A stretch of 64,000 nucleotides of DNA from Aurelia coerulea (GCA_039566865.1 CM076948.1:14643001-14707000), one strand, 5' to 3'. Positions 1 to 11,381 are shown, counted from the first letter of the stretch. The notes: generated by a model from the sequence alone, not told the origin. Made by a program: numbers and translations.

Positions 1-500
1 GAATTGGATATGTTCGCCTGTGTGGGGTCGCCTGAATACAGTCATTTCATTTTAATAAGTCTTAGGCTTTATCTTGGGGGCATGCTTCCTGTCGTATTTC
101 GTGTCAGTGTGCACGTGGTGTCAGGGTGGAATTCCCTGTCTTGCCATCTAGGGATTTAGCAATTTAAGCAAATCCCAGGAGGGTCGTTGGGAGGCGTGCT
201 TCTTCGTTTGCTTGAGACTTTATATACGCAGAGCTTCCATTCCGATGTCGAGAACTAAAGGATTAGGGAATTTACTATGAACTTTTATTTGAATTGGAAG
301 TTTTGGCTGGCTAAGAAAACTTGAAATAGTCCAGGTGTTTTGTTTGGCATTATTTTTAAGGGGGGCCTCGGGAGGATTTTATCACGATTTTATGTAAATG
401 TTATTTTATTCTATAACTACTTGGCTGTCCTGTGGTTGTAAACAACTGATGAAGATTTTATAATCGAAACGTATTGCTTTTAACAGTTTTGTTTTTCATA
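1..500 (+). mobile_element. Family-1 Penelope-like element, 3' end (cut by window start)
   Basis: The first ~35 bases match the last codons of the PLE protein (ending around ELDMFACG) seen complete at 63.65 kb, and the rest is its 3' untranslated tail. Compared with that copy there is a 2-base GT insertion just before the stop, so the C-terminal frame is changed. The tail is shared with 13037-13490 (+), 8381-8600 (-) and 58103-58534 (-), which supports a repeated element rather than a host gene. It runs through a hammerhead-like motif and stops at a (TTA)n microsatellite. Confidence 0.85.
440..494 (+). ncRNA. Hammerhead ribozyme-like motif in PLE tail
   Basis: The core CTGATGA lies at 446-452 and GAAA at 466-469. 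A short stem II can form (GATT 454-457 with AATC 462-465). A two-pair stem III precedes a GTT cleavage-type triplet at 486-488. Stem I pairs AAACAA (440-445) with TTGTTT (489-494). One unpaired A at 453 between the core and stem II departs from the usual consensus. Hammerhead motifs are established in PLEs; activity of this copy is not shown. Confidence 0.5.
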
Positions 501-501
501 T

Positions 502-518
502 TATTATTATTATTATTA

Positions 519-552
<34 letters not shown>

Positions 553-553
553 C
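502..553. repeat. (TTA)n microsatellite
   Basis: Near-pure TTA/ATT trinucleotide run with one TTATC interruption. It lies exactly between the PLE 3' tail on the left and the 3' end of an RLE-type LINE (minus strand) on the right. Confidence 0.95.
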
Positions 554-654
554 TTTTATAAAAGCTACTTCAAGCCACTAATTAAGACTACCAAAGTTTG
601 TTAGCCTATTGATTTTACAGTGTACACGACATATACAGTCTGAGTTCCAAATGT

Positions 655-1760
655 TCATTCCGGTTGCACCACTCCCGACAGTCCTTTCCTCATAATTGAT
701 TCACTGTCCATTAGCACTGTCTTCTGCATTTCCTTCACTATTCTTTCAGTCTCGGTTTCAGCTTCTATCATTTTTTGAACATTCTTCCACAATTTTCCAA
801 TTCCTCCACCCAAACATCCAACGACTAATGGGACAACTTCCACTTTGTACCCTACACGATTTTCCCTTGATTCAAAGGCTAGCTGCTGATATTTATCCAA
901 TTTCTCCTTCACCTTTGCTTCGATGTTATTTTCTTGTGGGCATGCCATGTCACAAATCCATATTCTTTTTGTCTCCTTATCTTCAAGTGTTAGGTCTGGC
1001 CTTCTTGCCGAACTGCTTTGTCTCAGTTTGTACTCAAAGTCCCATACTAATTTCCCTTTCATATTCTCAAATACTTTTCCTTTCTCCCACTTCTCTTTGT
1101 ACCACACTATGTTTTCATCGATTATTTCATACCTCTTTGCCCATGCAACAGCTAGAACCATCAACGCTTTGTTGTGACGTTGTAAATACTCTTTGCCAGC
1201 TAACATTTGGCACCCGGCTAACCAGTGATGAACTGTCTCTCTAAACGACCCACATAGTCTGCACATGTCTCCTCCATCTGCTATTTCCCTTGAAACTTTC
1301 CATGATTTCGTTTCAACCATCTGTTCTTGTAAGTTCACTATTGCTGCCGTTTTCCTAGGATCCAAGTTACATTCTAACCACATATGACACTCTGTTTCCT
1401 GCTTGCTGTACGTCTCGCTTTGAAATTGCTTTTGTTTATATTTCTCAATTAACAACATTTCGTTTCCTTTCCTCAAAACATCCTTGATCTTCTTCCAACT
1501 TTTCCTCCAGTTTCCAATTTGCAGTTCTCCATCTAGTTCTATACCTTCATCTTTAAACTTCAATGCGTGTCCAATCTCATTTATCATTTCCTCGGCTGCA
1601 GTTTTCAGCGAGTTGTATTCTTTCGACTTTTCCTGCTTCCATGCAACTGTTATCCATCTGCTTTCTGATGCCGCCATATAGCAAGCTACCCTGATCTTAG
1701 TTTCTGTGTATACAACTCTTAGAGATTTTAATCCTCGTCCTCCGACTTTTCTTTTTAGAT
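655..1760 (-). pseudogene. R4/Dong-like LINE, C-terminal part (zinc knuckle + restriction-like endonuclease)
   Basis: An open 340-residue frame begins at 1677 but the same frame reads back to about 1760, so the ATG is internal and the copy is 5'-truncated. In order it shows a charged linker, a Cys-His knuckle (CRLCG ... HHWLAGC, about residue 140), and an RLE nuclease signature (RRPDLTLED, then WICDMACPQ, then KYQQLAFE). This arrangement at the C-terminus is typical of R2/R4-type non-LTR retrotransposons. The reverse transcriptase is absent. The C-terminus ends with the conserved MQKTVLMDSESI and IMRKGLSG. It is bounded on both sides by TTA microsatellites, the known target of Dong elements. 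Clade assignment is an inference. Confidence 0.8.
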
Positions 1761-1826
1761 ATAATTATTATCAATTATTATTATTATCATTACTATTATT
1801 ATTATTATTATTATATTATTATTATT
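1759..1826. repeat. (ATT)n microsatellite
   Basis: Imperfect ATT run separating two same-orientation RLE LINE fragments. It sits at the truncated 5' side of the left fragment. Confidence 0.9.
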
Positions 1827-1926
1827 TAAGCAAAATAGCTACCATATAGCCAGGGATAATGAACCACCAAACATTGTTGGTCCTAAAAGTAAACAACATA
1901 TTCCATACAAAAGAAAATAGTCAATA

Positions 1927-3085
1927 TTCAATCCACATGCTGGACGAGTCCTGAAAGTACTTTTCGAACTATGCTTTCGCTGTCCATCAACACTGTCTTC
2001 TGCATCTCTGCTACAGTTGTCTCAGCTAATCGCTCTCGTTCTAATAGTTCGCCAAATACTCTTCCCACATCACTCAATACATGTTTTATACCTCCAACAA
2101 GAGCACCAATTACTATGGGAACAATCGTCATGTCATATCCAGGTCTCCTTTCTCTTAATTCAAATGCAAGTTGTCGATACTTTGTCACTTTCTGATTTCT
2201 TTTTGCTGCTATATTTGCCTGCTGCGGACATGCCATATCACAAATCCAAATCTTGTTCCTTTCTTTGTCCTCCAGTAACAAATCTGGTCTCCTAGATGTT
2301 GTTGTTTTTCGCAAGTTGAACTCGAAATCCCAGACTAACTTAGCACTGCTATTCTCCAACACTTGCCCTCTCACCCAGTTTTTCTTGTACCATCTTGTTT
2401 CTCTTTCTACAAATCCATATTCCTTGGCCCACGCAATGGCCATCACCATTAACACTCTGTTGTGTCGCGCTAAATATTCACTGTATGCTATTGTCTTACA
2501 TTCAGCAACAAGGTGCTCAACGGTTTCATTGAATTCACCACATAGTCGACATCTCCCACCTTCAATCAGTCCTCTTGCTAACTTCCATCCTCTTGTCTCT
2601 ACCATCTGGTCAACCACTGTCATTATTGATGCTGTCTTTCATGGTGTCAATCCCTGCTTTAACCAAAGGTTGCATTCCTGTTCTTGTCTTCCATATATAT
2701 CACTTTGTAATTCTTTCTGCTCGTAAGTTTCCTTTCGTTTCTTTTCCACACGCTTCTTCAATTCTGCCTTCACCTTCTTCCACGTTGGTTTCCATTTTAA
2801 TTCCAGTACTTCCCCCTCTAAGATAACATTATTCTCTACGAATTCCAATGTCTTATCAATTTCCATCATTGCTTTTACTGCTTCACAAACGATTGTGTTA
2901 TTTTCTTTCATTTTTTCTCTCTGCCATGCTGCTTGAATCCATTTAATATTTGACTTACACATATAACAAGCCACTCTTGTTCTTGTCTCTGCATACACAT
3001 CTCTCATAGACTTAAGTCCCCCTCCTCCTTGGTCTCTCTTCAGATATAATCGTTCATCACTTGCTTGTCTTTCTAACATTTTTTC
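1927..3085 (-). pseudogene. R4/Dong-like LINE, C-terminal part, frameshifted
   Basis: This is a second copy of the same family as 655-1760. Two frames are needed: 3079-2639 (post-RT linker, starting near SDERLYLKRDQGGGGLKS) and 2623-1928 (knuckle CRLCGEFNETVEHLVAEC, nuclease motif RRPDLLLED and WICDMACPQ, C-terminal MQKTVLMDSESIVRKVLSG). A frameshift with a stop near 2630 separates them. The two copies align along their whole length, so the truncation point is similar but the insertions are independent. TTA microsatellites lie on both flanks. Confidence 0.8.
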
Positions 3086-3140
3086 ATCCTTAACTCCCTT
3101 TTAACAATCTAATCCAGCTCATTCAACTCACCTTTAGTCA

Positions 3141-3141
<1 letters not shown>

Positions 3142-3207
<66 letters not shown>

Positions 3208-3208
3208 G
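3142..3208. repeat. (ATT)n microsatellite
   Basis: Uninterrupted ATT run of about 65 bases between two RLE LINE fragments. Confidence 0.95.
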
Positions 3209-3269
3209 TTCAATATTTCCTCAGCGTTGATGTTGACTGCCGGTTAACTGCTGGATAGCAAGCCAAGTC

Positions 3270-3735
3270 CCTTGGCCTTAGGTGTCCAGTACTTTTCTCA
3301 GGATCTTTGCAGTTCCTAACAGACACGCTTTTTGTAAAAGTTCTCTGCTGCATTCCACTTCAATTTCCACTTCAACCAATTCTCAAAGTTCTTTCCAATG
3401 GTACCCAGAGCCCCAATGATTATTGGTACAATCTTAACTTCCCTCACATTCCATAGCCTCTTGATCTCTCTCCTCAAGTCTTGATACACCTCAATTTTTT
3501 CCTTTTCTTTTCTTTCAATTCTTGTATCGAAGGAGCAGGATATGTCAATCAGCAAACACAATCGATCCTTTTTGTTTTCAAACACAATGTCTGGTCTGTT
3601 TTGCTCCAGTCGATGATCTGTCTGTATGGGAAAATCCCAAAATAACTTAAAGTCTTCTGTCACAATCACACTCTCTACTTTATGGTTGTACCATCTATCT
3701 CCATGGTCTAATCCTAGTTTTTGACACAACTTTCA
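3270..3735 (-). pseudogene. RLE LINE C-terminus (second subfamily)
   Basis: A 137-residue frame (3729-3316) carries the nuclease motif NRPDIVFENK followed by LCLLIDISCSFDTRIERKE and IVPIIIGALGTIGKN. Downstream the sequence reads, in a shifted frame, the conserved tail LLGTAKILRKVL. It resembles the longer copy at 56.7-57.9 kb more than its neighbours at 0.6-3.1 kb, so at least two related subfamilies are present. Only the endonuclease and tail remain. TTA runs lie on both sides. Confidence 0.75.
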
Positions 3736-3814
3736 GTGGACAATTTTAGCTACCTTGTCATGTCTCCAGCCTTTATTATTATTATTATCATTATCATTTT
3801 ATTATCATAACCAT

Positions 3815-5317
3815 TTTCTCCACAAAATCTCAGAACTAGGAGAAATTCCCAATGACGCTTTTCTCTGTACAATAGATGTTGTGGGTTTGTATCCTAGCAT
3901 TCCACACGAGGAAGGGTTGGAAGCTTTGGGGGCAGCTCTTGAACATCGAGAAGATAAAAGTATTTCCGTTGATTCTATCATGGAACTGGCGCGCGTTGTT
4001 CTTAAGAACAATTTTTTCGAGTTTGATGGTGAATTTTATCATCAGTTGAGGGGTACAGCTATAGGTACAAAATGCGCTCCATCTTATGTGATTCTTTTTA
4101 ATGCGGCATTGGAAGAAAAATTATTATCTCAAGCCCCGGATAGACCTTGGTTATGGTGGCGGTATATCGATGATATTTTCTTAATCTGGCAGCATGGTGA
4201 GGAGAAATTGCATCGATTTATAGACTTCCTTAACCAAGCCCACCCTTCGATAAAATTCACAGCGGATTGGTCAAAGGAAAAGATAAGTTTTCTCGATGTT
4301 CAGGTGATAAGGGAGGGTGATCGATTAATCACAGATTTGTTTACTAAGCCAACGGATACTCACCAACTCCTTCATCGTACCTCATGTCATCCTAGTCATA
4401 CTAAAAAGGGTATACCGTATAGCCAGGCCCTGCGAATTAGGCGGATTTGTTCCGAGAATCGCTTTTTGAATGAGAGGGTAGGGGAACTTAAGGGGTGGCT
4501 GTTTAATAGGGGCTATGGTGAAAATGAGGTTCTGGAGCAAATCAGCAAAGTTCGCGGCCGCGATCGCTTAAGTCTTTTGGATAGGAAACCTAAAAATAAG
4601 GACGACAAGAGAATACCTCTGGTTCTTACGTACCATCCAGCTCTCAACAAAGTTTATGACATTTTAAAAGAAAATTCAAAACTCCTTTTGGTAGATAATG
4701 AACACAAAGCGTTGTTCCAAAACAAGGTATTTTTGTCGTTTCGGAAGGCCAAAAGTCTTAAAGATGAACTTGTTAGAGCAAAATTGCCAGTTGTTGGTGA
4801 GACTCCGTTGGTTAAGGGTACCTACAGGTGCAATGGCAGGAAGAGTTGCCAGATCTGCAACGTTATAACTGAGGGGGATAATTTTGAAAACTCGGACGAA
4901 AATCGATCTTTCAAAAATTTTTCGGGAAGGTATAACTGCAACTCAGAGAATGTAGTGTATTTGCTACAATGTGAGGTTTGCAACAAAAAGTATGTAGGTA
5001 GCACCAAAACAAAATTTAGGCAAAGATTCAATGTTTACAAATCATATTTCAGATCTTACGCACGCAAACATAGCGAGGGATCACTCGGCAGGGGTAAATT
5101 AATCCCACAAGCAAACTTTTTCAGTCATTTCTTTGAGGGGAGCCACAATGGTAAATTTACAGTTAGGGTTAAAATGATTGATGGGGCTGATGATGTCTTT
5201 TCATTGCGACGTAAGGAACTTTTTTGGCAATACAGGCTGGGAACTTTTTTACCCAATGGTTTGAATGAACGGGCTGCAGATGTAGAACTCGATATGTTTG
5301 CGTGTGGCGTGGCCTAA
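3815..5317 (+). pseudogene. Family-1 PLE, RT + GIY-YIG endonuclease, 5'-truncated
   Basis: About 500 residues stay open. They start in the RT palm (LCTIDVVGLYPSIPHEEG), pass through RGTAIGTKCAPSY and the catalytic WWRYIDDIFLIW, the thumb (DLFTKPTDTHQLLHRTSCHP), a Cys-rich segment (CNGRKSCQIC), and end in the GIY-YIG nuclease (VVYLLQCEVCNKKYVGST, then FRQRFNVYKS) and a C-terminal PNGLNERAADVELDMF block. RT plus GIY-YIG defines Penelope-like elements. The N-terminal half (fingers and upstream region, compare 60.76 kb) is missing; similarity begins just after a short TTA/ATC-rich stretch. The copy is divergent from the 60-63 kb copy, so it is an older or different subfamily member. Confidence 0.9.
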
Positions 5318-5330
5318 TTCCTGCCATTGT

Positions 5331-5750
5331 ATCTGATGTCTCTGGTACAATGGTCTTCAAGTCCTTAAATGAGCTGGCTCCACAATACCTGTGTGACCTC
5401 TTCACACGAAATTCGCAGTGTTCATCCTACAGCCTTCGTAATACAGGAACCGACCTCAGCCGAGTCTAAGCAGGCAGCCTCACTGAAGAGTTTCAAGACT
5501 ATTTAGGTACAGGCTTCTTTTTCTTTCGCATGATTTTAAATTTTAAACATTATTGTACATAGGTTTTGAATATTGTAAATAAGGTTTTATAGTTTGATTT
5601 AATTAATAGCTTTTTACTTTGTTTCTGTAGATTTTAATTATTGTTTTTATCGGAGGGCCCCTTGAAAACCAGCTTCTGCTGAAGGGCAACCCTCCTTAAA
5701 AGAATTAAATATGAAAATATGAAATATATATATATGAAATATGAAATATG
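5331..5750 (+). mobile_element. CR1/L2-like LINE 3' fragment inserted in PLE tail
   Basis: It reads FKSLNELAPQYLCDLFT followed by SSYSLRNTGTDL, the C-terminal signature of many CR1/L2-type non-LTR elements. An AT-rich 3' region follows, with a GAAGGGCAACCCTCC-type stem and a terminal ATATGAA-type repeat (5708-5750). It splits the 3' untranslated region of the PLE ending at 5317. It is strongly 5'-truncated. The exact edges and target duplication are unclear. Confidence 0.6.
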
Positions 5751-6245
5751 AAAACTCTGGGGGGTTTTGCTGGCGGTGTTCTATGGTCTTCCTATTTGGT
5801 TTCATGTTTTTTTTGCATGTGGCGTTAGGGTGGAATCCCCTATCAAGCCATTCAGGATTCAGCAATTTGCGAATCATTGAAAGGCTAGATGGGAGGGTCG
5901 TGGGGTTACCGGCTGGATCCCTTGGAGGTTTGGTGTGTGACTATTTTGATCCTCCAGGGTGAACATTTGCTAATGTGCCAACCATTTCATTTTCTTGTTT
6001 ACGCTAAAAAAACAGTTTGGAACAAAACGTGATTTTCATTCCCACTTGGTTTTAATTTCGGGGGTAGTCATGTTTCCTGGGAATAGGGTTCTTTGTAGTA
6101 AAAATGTAATTTTACTTTATCTTTAGGTTTACCTTGCCTTGTTTATCACGTAGTATAAATTCTCGGTTGTCCTTTAGAAAGTAGTGCTGACGAAGATTTT
6201 TAATCGAAACGTTCAAGATTTTAACAGTTGTGCTTTTATTCATTT
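5751..6245 (+). mobile_element. Family-1 PLE 3' tail with degenerate hammerhead-like motif
   Basis: This continues the 3' tail of the PLE at 3815-5317. The stretch around 5822-5920 (GTTAGGGTGGAATCCCCTATC...) matches other family-1 tails. At 6187-6230 there is CTGACGA, a short hairpin, GAAAC and then CAGTT, the same order as at 440-494. Position 7 of the CTGANGA core differs (C), which is allowed, but stem I does not pair well, so this copy is probably inactive. Confidence 0.65.
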
Positions 6246-6281
6246 TATTTCTGTTAATTTTTTATGGTGGTTTAGTTCAAT

Positions 6282-6467
<186 letters not shown>

Positions 6468-6525
6468 TGTTTACAACCACAGGACAGCCAAGCATTTAAA
6501 CTTTCCAAAGCCTTTAGTTCTCGAC

Positions 6526-8371
6526 AAGATAAGGCTCAAATCCTTACTGGTTGCCAGAGCATGCAGGAATCATCCAATTTCATGTTTGTCAGCCAATGAG
6601 ATCACCGCTTTCTAGCCCCTGGAGACAAAATCGGTCGTTTGAGGTATATTTTCTCGTACCCTCACTGAAACTGAAATGGATGCTAAAATACTTCAGTTAT
6701 TTGCAATTTTTTTTAATAAATCAGTTGTGGGGATGCTTGTCAGCCAATGAGATCACCGCTTTCTAGCCCCTGGAGACAAAATCGGTCGTTTGAGGTATAT
6801 TTTCTCGTACCCTCACTGAAACTGACATGGATGCTAAAATACTTCAGTTATTTGCAATTTTTTTTAATAAATCAGTTGTGGGGATGTCCGTCCAGAGTTG
6901 CTTACATGTTTAGGCACATAGCTTGTTTGGGGCCGGAGCTGCGTTCATTTTCCGGTCGAAGAATATTTACCTTCGTTGAAATATCTATAGAAATCGCTAC
7001 AAATGAGATATACAGATAAGAATTTCAGCAATTATGCATACTGACCTGAGCAATAACCCAAACTCCTTCACTGCTATCATATCTCAAAATTGGAGGCAAT
7101 TTCTAATAATTTCTGGCAGAGATATCATTTGGGCCTAAGCTTGTCCTCGCTTAAAACTCACTCCCTTGCACTTAAAAAGTTATGGTAAAATGCTAGAGCT
7201 GAATAATGCACTTACCCATGGCTCCGGCACCAGTTTGACTTCATTTGCCTTTTTTATATTAGCAAATTTTTATAAGAAACGACCAGTTGTGGGCGAATTG
7301 CAAAAACTATACTCGGTCCATATTTTTCTCTGCACAGTCTCTCTGCTTCAGACAACAAACAGTGAACTTTGTGTCATAAAAGTCTTGCATCACAAATCAT
7401 TCCTATAGAACGATTCCATGTGCCTTAGCGAGGCACTCGTGAATTGTTTTCACGCATTTGGTTCAATCAGTCAATGCAAACAAACAAAAGAGCAAAACCG
7501 GGTATCTTTTTTAGCGAACCCAAAATAATGTTTTGTTCTTTTTATGTTTTGCATTGATTGAAATAAGAACGAAAAGAACGAAATGCGTGAATACAATTCA
7601 CGAGTGCCTCGCTAAAGCGCATGGAATCGTTCAAAAGGAATGTTCTGTGATGCAAGACTTTCATGATACAATGTCAAAGTTCACTGTTTGTTGTTTGAAG
7701 CGGAGAGACTGTGTAGAGAAAAATATGGACCGAGGAAAGTTTTTGCAATTCGCCCACAACTGGTTGTTTCTTACAAAAAATTTGCCAAAATAAACAATGC
7801 AAACGAAGTCAACCTTGTGCCTGAGCCATGGGTAAGCGCATTATCTAGCTCAAGAATTTTACCATAACTTTTTAGGTGCAATGGAATGAGTTTTGAGCGA
7901 GAAAAAGCTTAGGCCCAAATGATGTCTCTTCCAGAAATCATTAGAAATTGCCTCCAATTTTGAGATATGATAGCAGTGAAGGAGTTTGGGTTATTGCTCA
8001 GGTCAGTATGCATAATTGCTGAAATTCTTATCTGTATATCTCATTTGTAGCGATTTCTATAGATATTTCAACGAAGGTCAATATTCTTCGACCGGAAAAT
8101 GAACGCAGCTCCGGCCCCAAACAAGCTGTGTGCCTAAACATGTAAACAACTTTGGACGGACATCCCCACAACTGATTTATTAAAAAAAAATTGCAAATAA
8201 CTGAAGTATTTTAGCATCCATTTCAGTTTCAGTGAGGGTACAAGAAAATTTACCTCAAACGACCGATTTTGTCTCCAGGGGCTAGAAAGCGGTGATCTCA
8301 TTGGCTGACAAGCATGAAATTGGATGATTTCCGCATGCTCTGGCAACCAGTAAGGATTTGAGCCTTATCTT
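6526..8371. mobile_element. Fold-back (MULE-like) DNA transposon with 9-bp target duplication
   Basis: The element is almost one giant hairpin. The left arm (about 6526-7498) is the inverse of the right arm (about 7530-8371), with a short unpaired centre. The termini read AAGATAAGGCTCAAATCC and its complement. The target duplication GTTCTCGAC flanks it at 6517-6525 and 8372-8380, and the uninterrupted site exists in the other PLE tails (for example near 58355). Within the left arm a 151-bp segment is tandemly duplicated (6588-6738 and 6739-6889). No transposase is encoded. Long TIRs with a 9-bp duplication suggest Mutator-like (MULE/Foldback) non-autonomous elements; this class call is an inference. 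Confidence 0.85.
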
Positions 8372-8591
8372 GTTCTCGACATCGGAATGGAAGCTCTGCG
8401 TATATAAAGTCTCAAGCAAACGAAGAAGCACGCCTCCCAACGACCCTCCTGGGATTTACTTAAATTGCTAAATCCCTAGATGGCAAGACAGGGAATTCCA
8501 CCCTGATACCACGTGCACACTGACACGAAATACGAAAGGAAGCATGCCCCCAAGATAAAGCCTAATACCTATTCAAATGGAATGACTGCAT

Positions 8592-9447
8592 TCAGGCGAT
8601 TCCACAGGCGAACATATCCAATTCAACATCAAACGCTCTTTCATTGAGACCGTTGGGTGCAAAGGTTCCCAATTTGTTTTGCCAAAATAGTTCTTTTCTA
8701 CGAAGTGAGTAAACATCTGAAGCCCCATCAATGATTTTTATGCTGACCGACAAAGCACTCTGATGGCCTTCACTAAAAAAATGCCCAAAGAAACCCGCCT
8801 TTGGTACCGCCTTATCCCTGTCAAGACTGCCATCATTGTATTTCCGTGCATATGTTCGAAAATAAGATTTGTACACATTGAATCTTTGCCGAAATTTGGT
8901 TTTTGTGCTGCCTACATATTTTTTATTGCAGCAATCACGTTGCAACAAGTAGACTTCATTCTCCGAGTTGCAATGATAAGCACCAGAGGAGATCGTAAAA
9001 TTTCGAGAGTCATTAAATTTCGAAATGTCTCTTCTTCAACAATGAGTGCACAAATTTGACAGCTTCTCCTGCCATTACATTTGAAAGTGCCCTTTTCAGC
9101 TTGTTCGTCCGTTAGTTGGTAAACTTTGGCCCGACCTAGAGTATCCTTGAAATGTTTAGCCCTTCTGAAAGAAACTAACATTTTATCCTTGAAAATATGT
9201 CGATGCTCATTGTCAACAAAGTGCGCATTCAAACATGTTTGCAAAATGTCGTATACTTTATGAAATGCTGGATGGAATGTTAAAACCCAGGGGTACCCTC
9301 GTATCATCTCGGTGCTTTTGGTTCCGATCCAGGAGGGTTTTCCGATCCAACCACCTTACCCTATGAAACTGTCCCTCTATTTCTCCCTTATTGTACCCCC
9401 GATCCAAAAGAAAATTTTCCAAGTTTTCCAATCCATTTGAAAAAAAA
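8592..9447 (-). pseudogene. Family-1 PLE thumb and GIY-YIG region, frameshifted
   Basis: Two frames are needed: 9307-8912 (VLTFHPAFHKVYDIL, then CNGRRSCQIC) and 8948-8592 (CCNKKYVGSTKTKFRQRF, then NGLNERAFDVELDMFACG). A frameshift lies near 8930-8990, inside the segment before the GIY-YIG motif. The first Tyr of the GIY-YIG core is preserved upstream of the shift. The reverse transcriptase palm is absent because the copy breaks at 9447, where a plus-strand PLE begins. Confidence 0.85.
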
Positions 9448-9626
9448 GAGCTGCTTCAGGCTGTTTCACCGAAAATATTTCAGCATTTTTGGACCATCAT
9501 CTTCAACCTTTAGCAAAAAGAGTCCAGTCATATGTCAAAGATACTAACGATTTTCTGCAAAAGCTGGCCAGCATGGAGGACCTTCCTCGGGATGCTATTC
9601 TGTGTATGATTGATGTGGTCGGTCTA

Positions 9627-10692
9627 GAGATGCTTCGCCCTAAATGGTCGGGTTTCGCAACGAAATTGATTTAAAAATAAGGAAATGTCCTAGGACTGGG
9701 CAAATCACGTTAAAAATGTTCATTAACTCTTTCTGAAAGCTAAACTTAAATGCAACGACTAGCTTCTTGTTTGTCTTGGCAAATTTTCAGTTCAAACGCA
9801 AGCCGGTTTGAACGGCCTGATCTTTGGCATGGTGTCTAATTTGGACGTACCTTAAATTCATAACGACGCCTTCGCAGTTACCTGGTAGAACTTATCTAGT
9901 CGCAGCAAACCTAAGCAGGATTATTAAACTGTGAGTGCCGGGGGAAGGAATAAGGAGGTCTACGGGATATTTTTGAGAATGAAGCAAGTGGAGGAGGTGT
10001 TTGCAAGAAGTAAGAAATGATAGATGGTTACATTTCAAAATATTGATAGATAAAGTGATGGAATTGACTACAGGGAGAAGTTAGTTCGTGAATGAAACTT
10101 TTCGCAAATGAAATCAACAAGGCAGTAATTGACAAAAAAATCAAGATTTATAATTTACCATTATCTGGAGGATTATGACTTTAACCTTATGGCTGCCAAC
10201 AGTGTGGTTGACAGGGGAGTCAGTAAAGGAAGTCAGAATCCACAGGCCGACCAATAGGGGCGCAGGTAGGCCAGTCTGACCACAACCGAGATAAAACCCC
10301 CAGATTTTACATTCAATGCAAACTTCTGAGATTTTTCTTCAAAAATAATGTTTGGAGTGTTGCAGTTGCCTGTAAACAAACTTTAGTTGTACTTTATACA
10401 AAATCCTGAGGCAATGCGAAGAAAACAAATATTGGGCTTGGAAAACAACAAGGACATAAAATACTCTCACATTTATGCATTTCAGGAAAGTGTTTTAAAA
10501 TGTCCTTCAGTACAAGGATAGGCGGTACAAAACGAAAACAACAAGATATAATCTCAGAAACGGCATCAGTGAATAATGTTAACGCGCTTTCCTGCAAATC
10601 CAGGCCCGAAGAACTCCTTTTGAAACGAAGTTTTTGCAGCGCGGTCAGATATGATGAAAAATGTTAGAGGATCATTTAGGGCCATGCTCCTC
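9627..10692. mobile_element. TA-flanked non-autonomous DNA transposon (about 1.07 kb)
   Basis: It splits the PLE at the codons for DVVGL/YPSIP. The PLE reads through TA once in intact copies, but here TA is present on both sides (9625-9626 and 10693-10694). The imperfect termini share GAGnnGCnTnGCCCTAAATG in inverted orientation. No transposase frame is visible inside, only AT-rich unannotated DNA. TA duplication suggests a Tc1/mariner-like MITE, but other TA-specific classes are possible. Confidence 0.65.
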
Positions 10693-11192
10693 TATATCCT
10701 AGTATACCCCATGACGAAGGACTGGAAGCTCTGCGCACTGCTCTTAATTCAAGGGAGAATCAATCGGTTTCTACAGATACATTAGTGGAACTGGCTAATT
10801 TAGTGCTAACGAATAATCTTTTTTAGTTTAATGGTGATTTTTTTTAAGCAAATTAGGGGGAAAGCTATTGGTACCAAATTTGCTCCATCATATGCTATTC
10901 TATTTTTGGCGGCTTTGGAAGAAAAACTTCTTGAACAATCACAATATAAGCCTTGGTTGTGGTGGCGTTATATAGATGATGTATCTTTAGTTTGGACACA
11001 TGGGGAGGAAAAACTTATAGAATTTGTAGATTTTCTGAATTCCGCTCACCATTCCATAAAGTTCACCGTTGAATATTCCAAGGAAAAGGTGACCTTTTTG
11101 GATGTTCAGGTTATTAGGCAAGGTAACAAAATAGTTACAGATCTGTATACGAAACCGACTGATACTCATCAGTTTCTTCATCGTTCCTCGTG

Positions 11193-11381
11193 AAGGTGAA
11201 GTGACGGTGAAGTTGCGTTTTTCAGCGCCAAGCGCTGGGATCGCAGAAATAGAGCAGACTAATCGAGTCCGCGACCCCTGTCATGACGCTCAAGTGATGG
11301 GGTCCTACCGGGTATCGAACCCACTACGCCTGACTGTTCTGGCTGCAAAGTCAGAGGATTACACCACTCCGCCACAACACC
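11193..11381 (-). mobile_element. tRNA-derived SINE in PLE
   Basis: On the minus strand the 5' end carries polymerase III box A-like and box B-like (GGGTTCGATACC) sequences, and a body ends in a CTTCAC-type repeat tail. It is about 190 bp and closely matches the copy at 38412-38602. The target duplication is TTCATCGTTCCTCGTG on the left (11177-11192); the right copy (11382-11390) has lost 7 internal bases. The target is the thumb region of a PLE. Confidence 0.85.

Larger units (their letters stand above)
6468..9447 (-). mobile_element. Family-1 PLE copy, minus strand, 3' half
   Basis: Read on the minus strand this is a PLE 3' half: coding part 9447-8592, then the 3' untranslated region 8591-8381, interrupted by a DNA transposon (6526-8371), then the last ~50 bases of tail (6516-6468). 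The tail lacks the hammerhead core and abuts an ATT run. At 9447 it meets the plus-strand PLE head-to-head. Confidence 0.85.

Noticed and set aside
7166..7793. Open frames in the centre of the fold-back element
   Set aside because: Short, without motifs, and mirrored on both arms; no sign of coding.
11340..11381. Possible tRNA gene (box A and box B on the minus strand)
   Set aside because: The body is the 5' head of a repeated SINE with a target duplication; no proper acceptor stem is seen.
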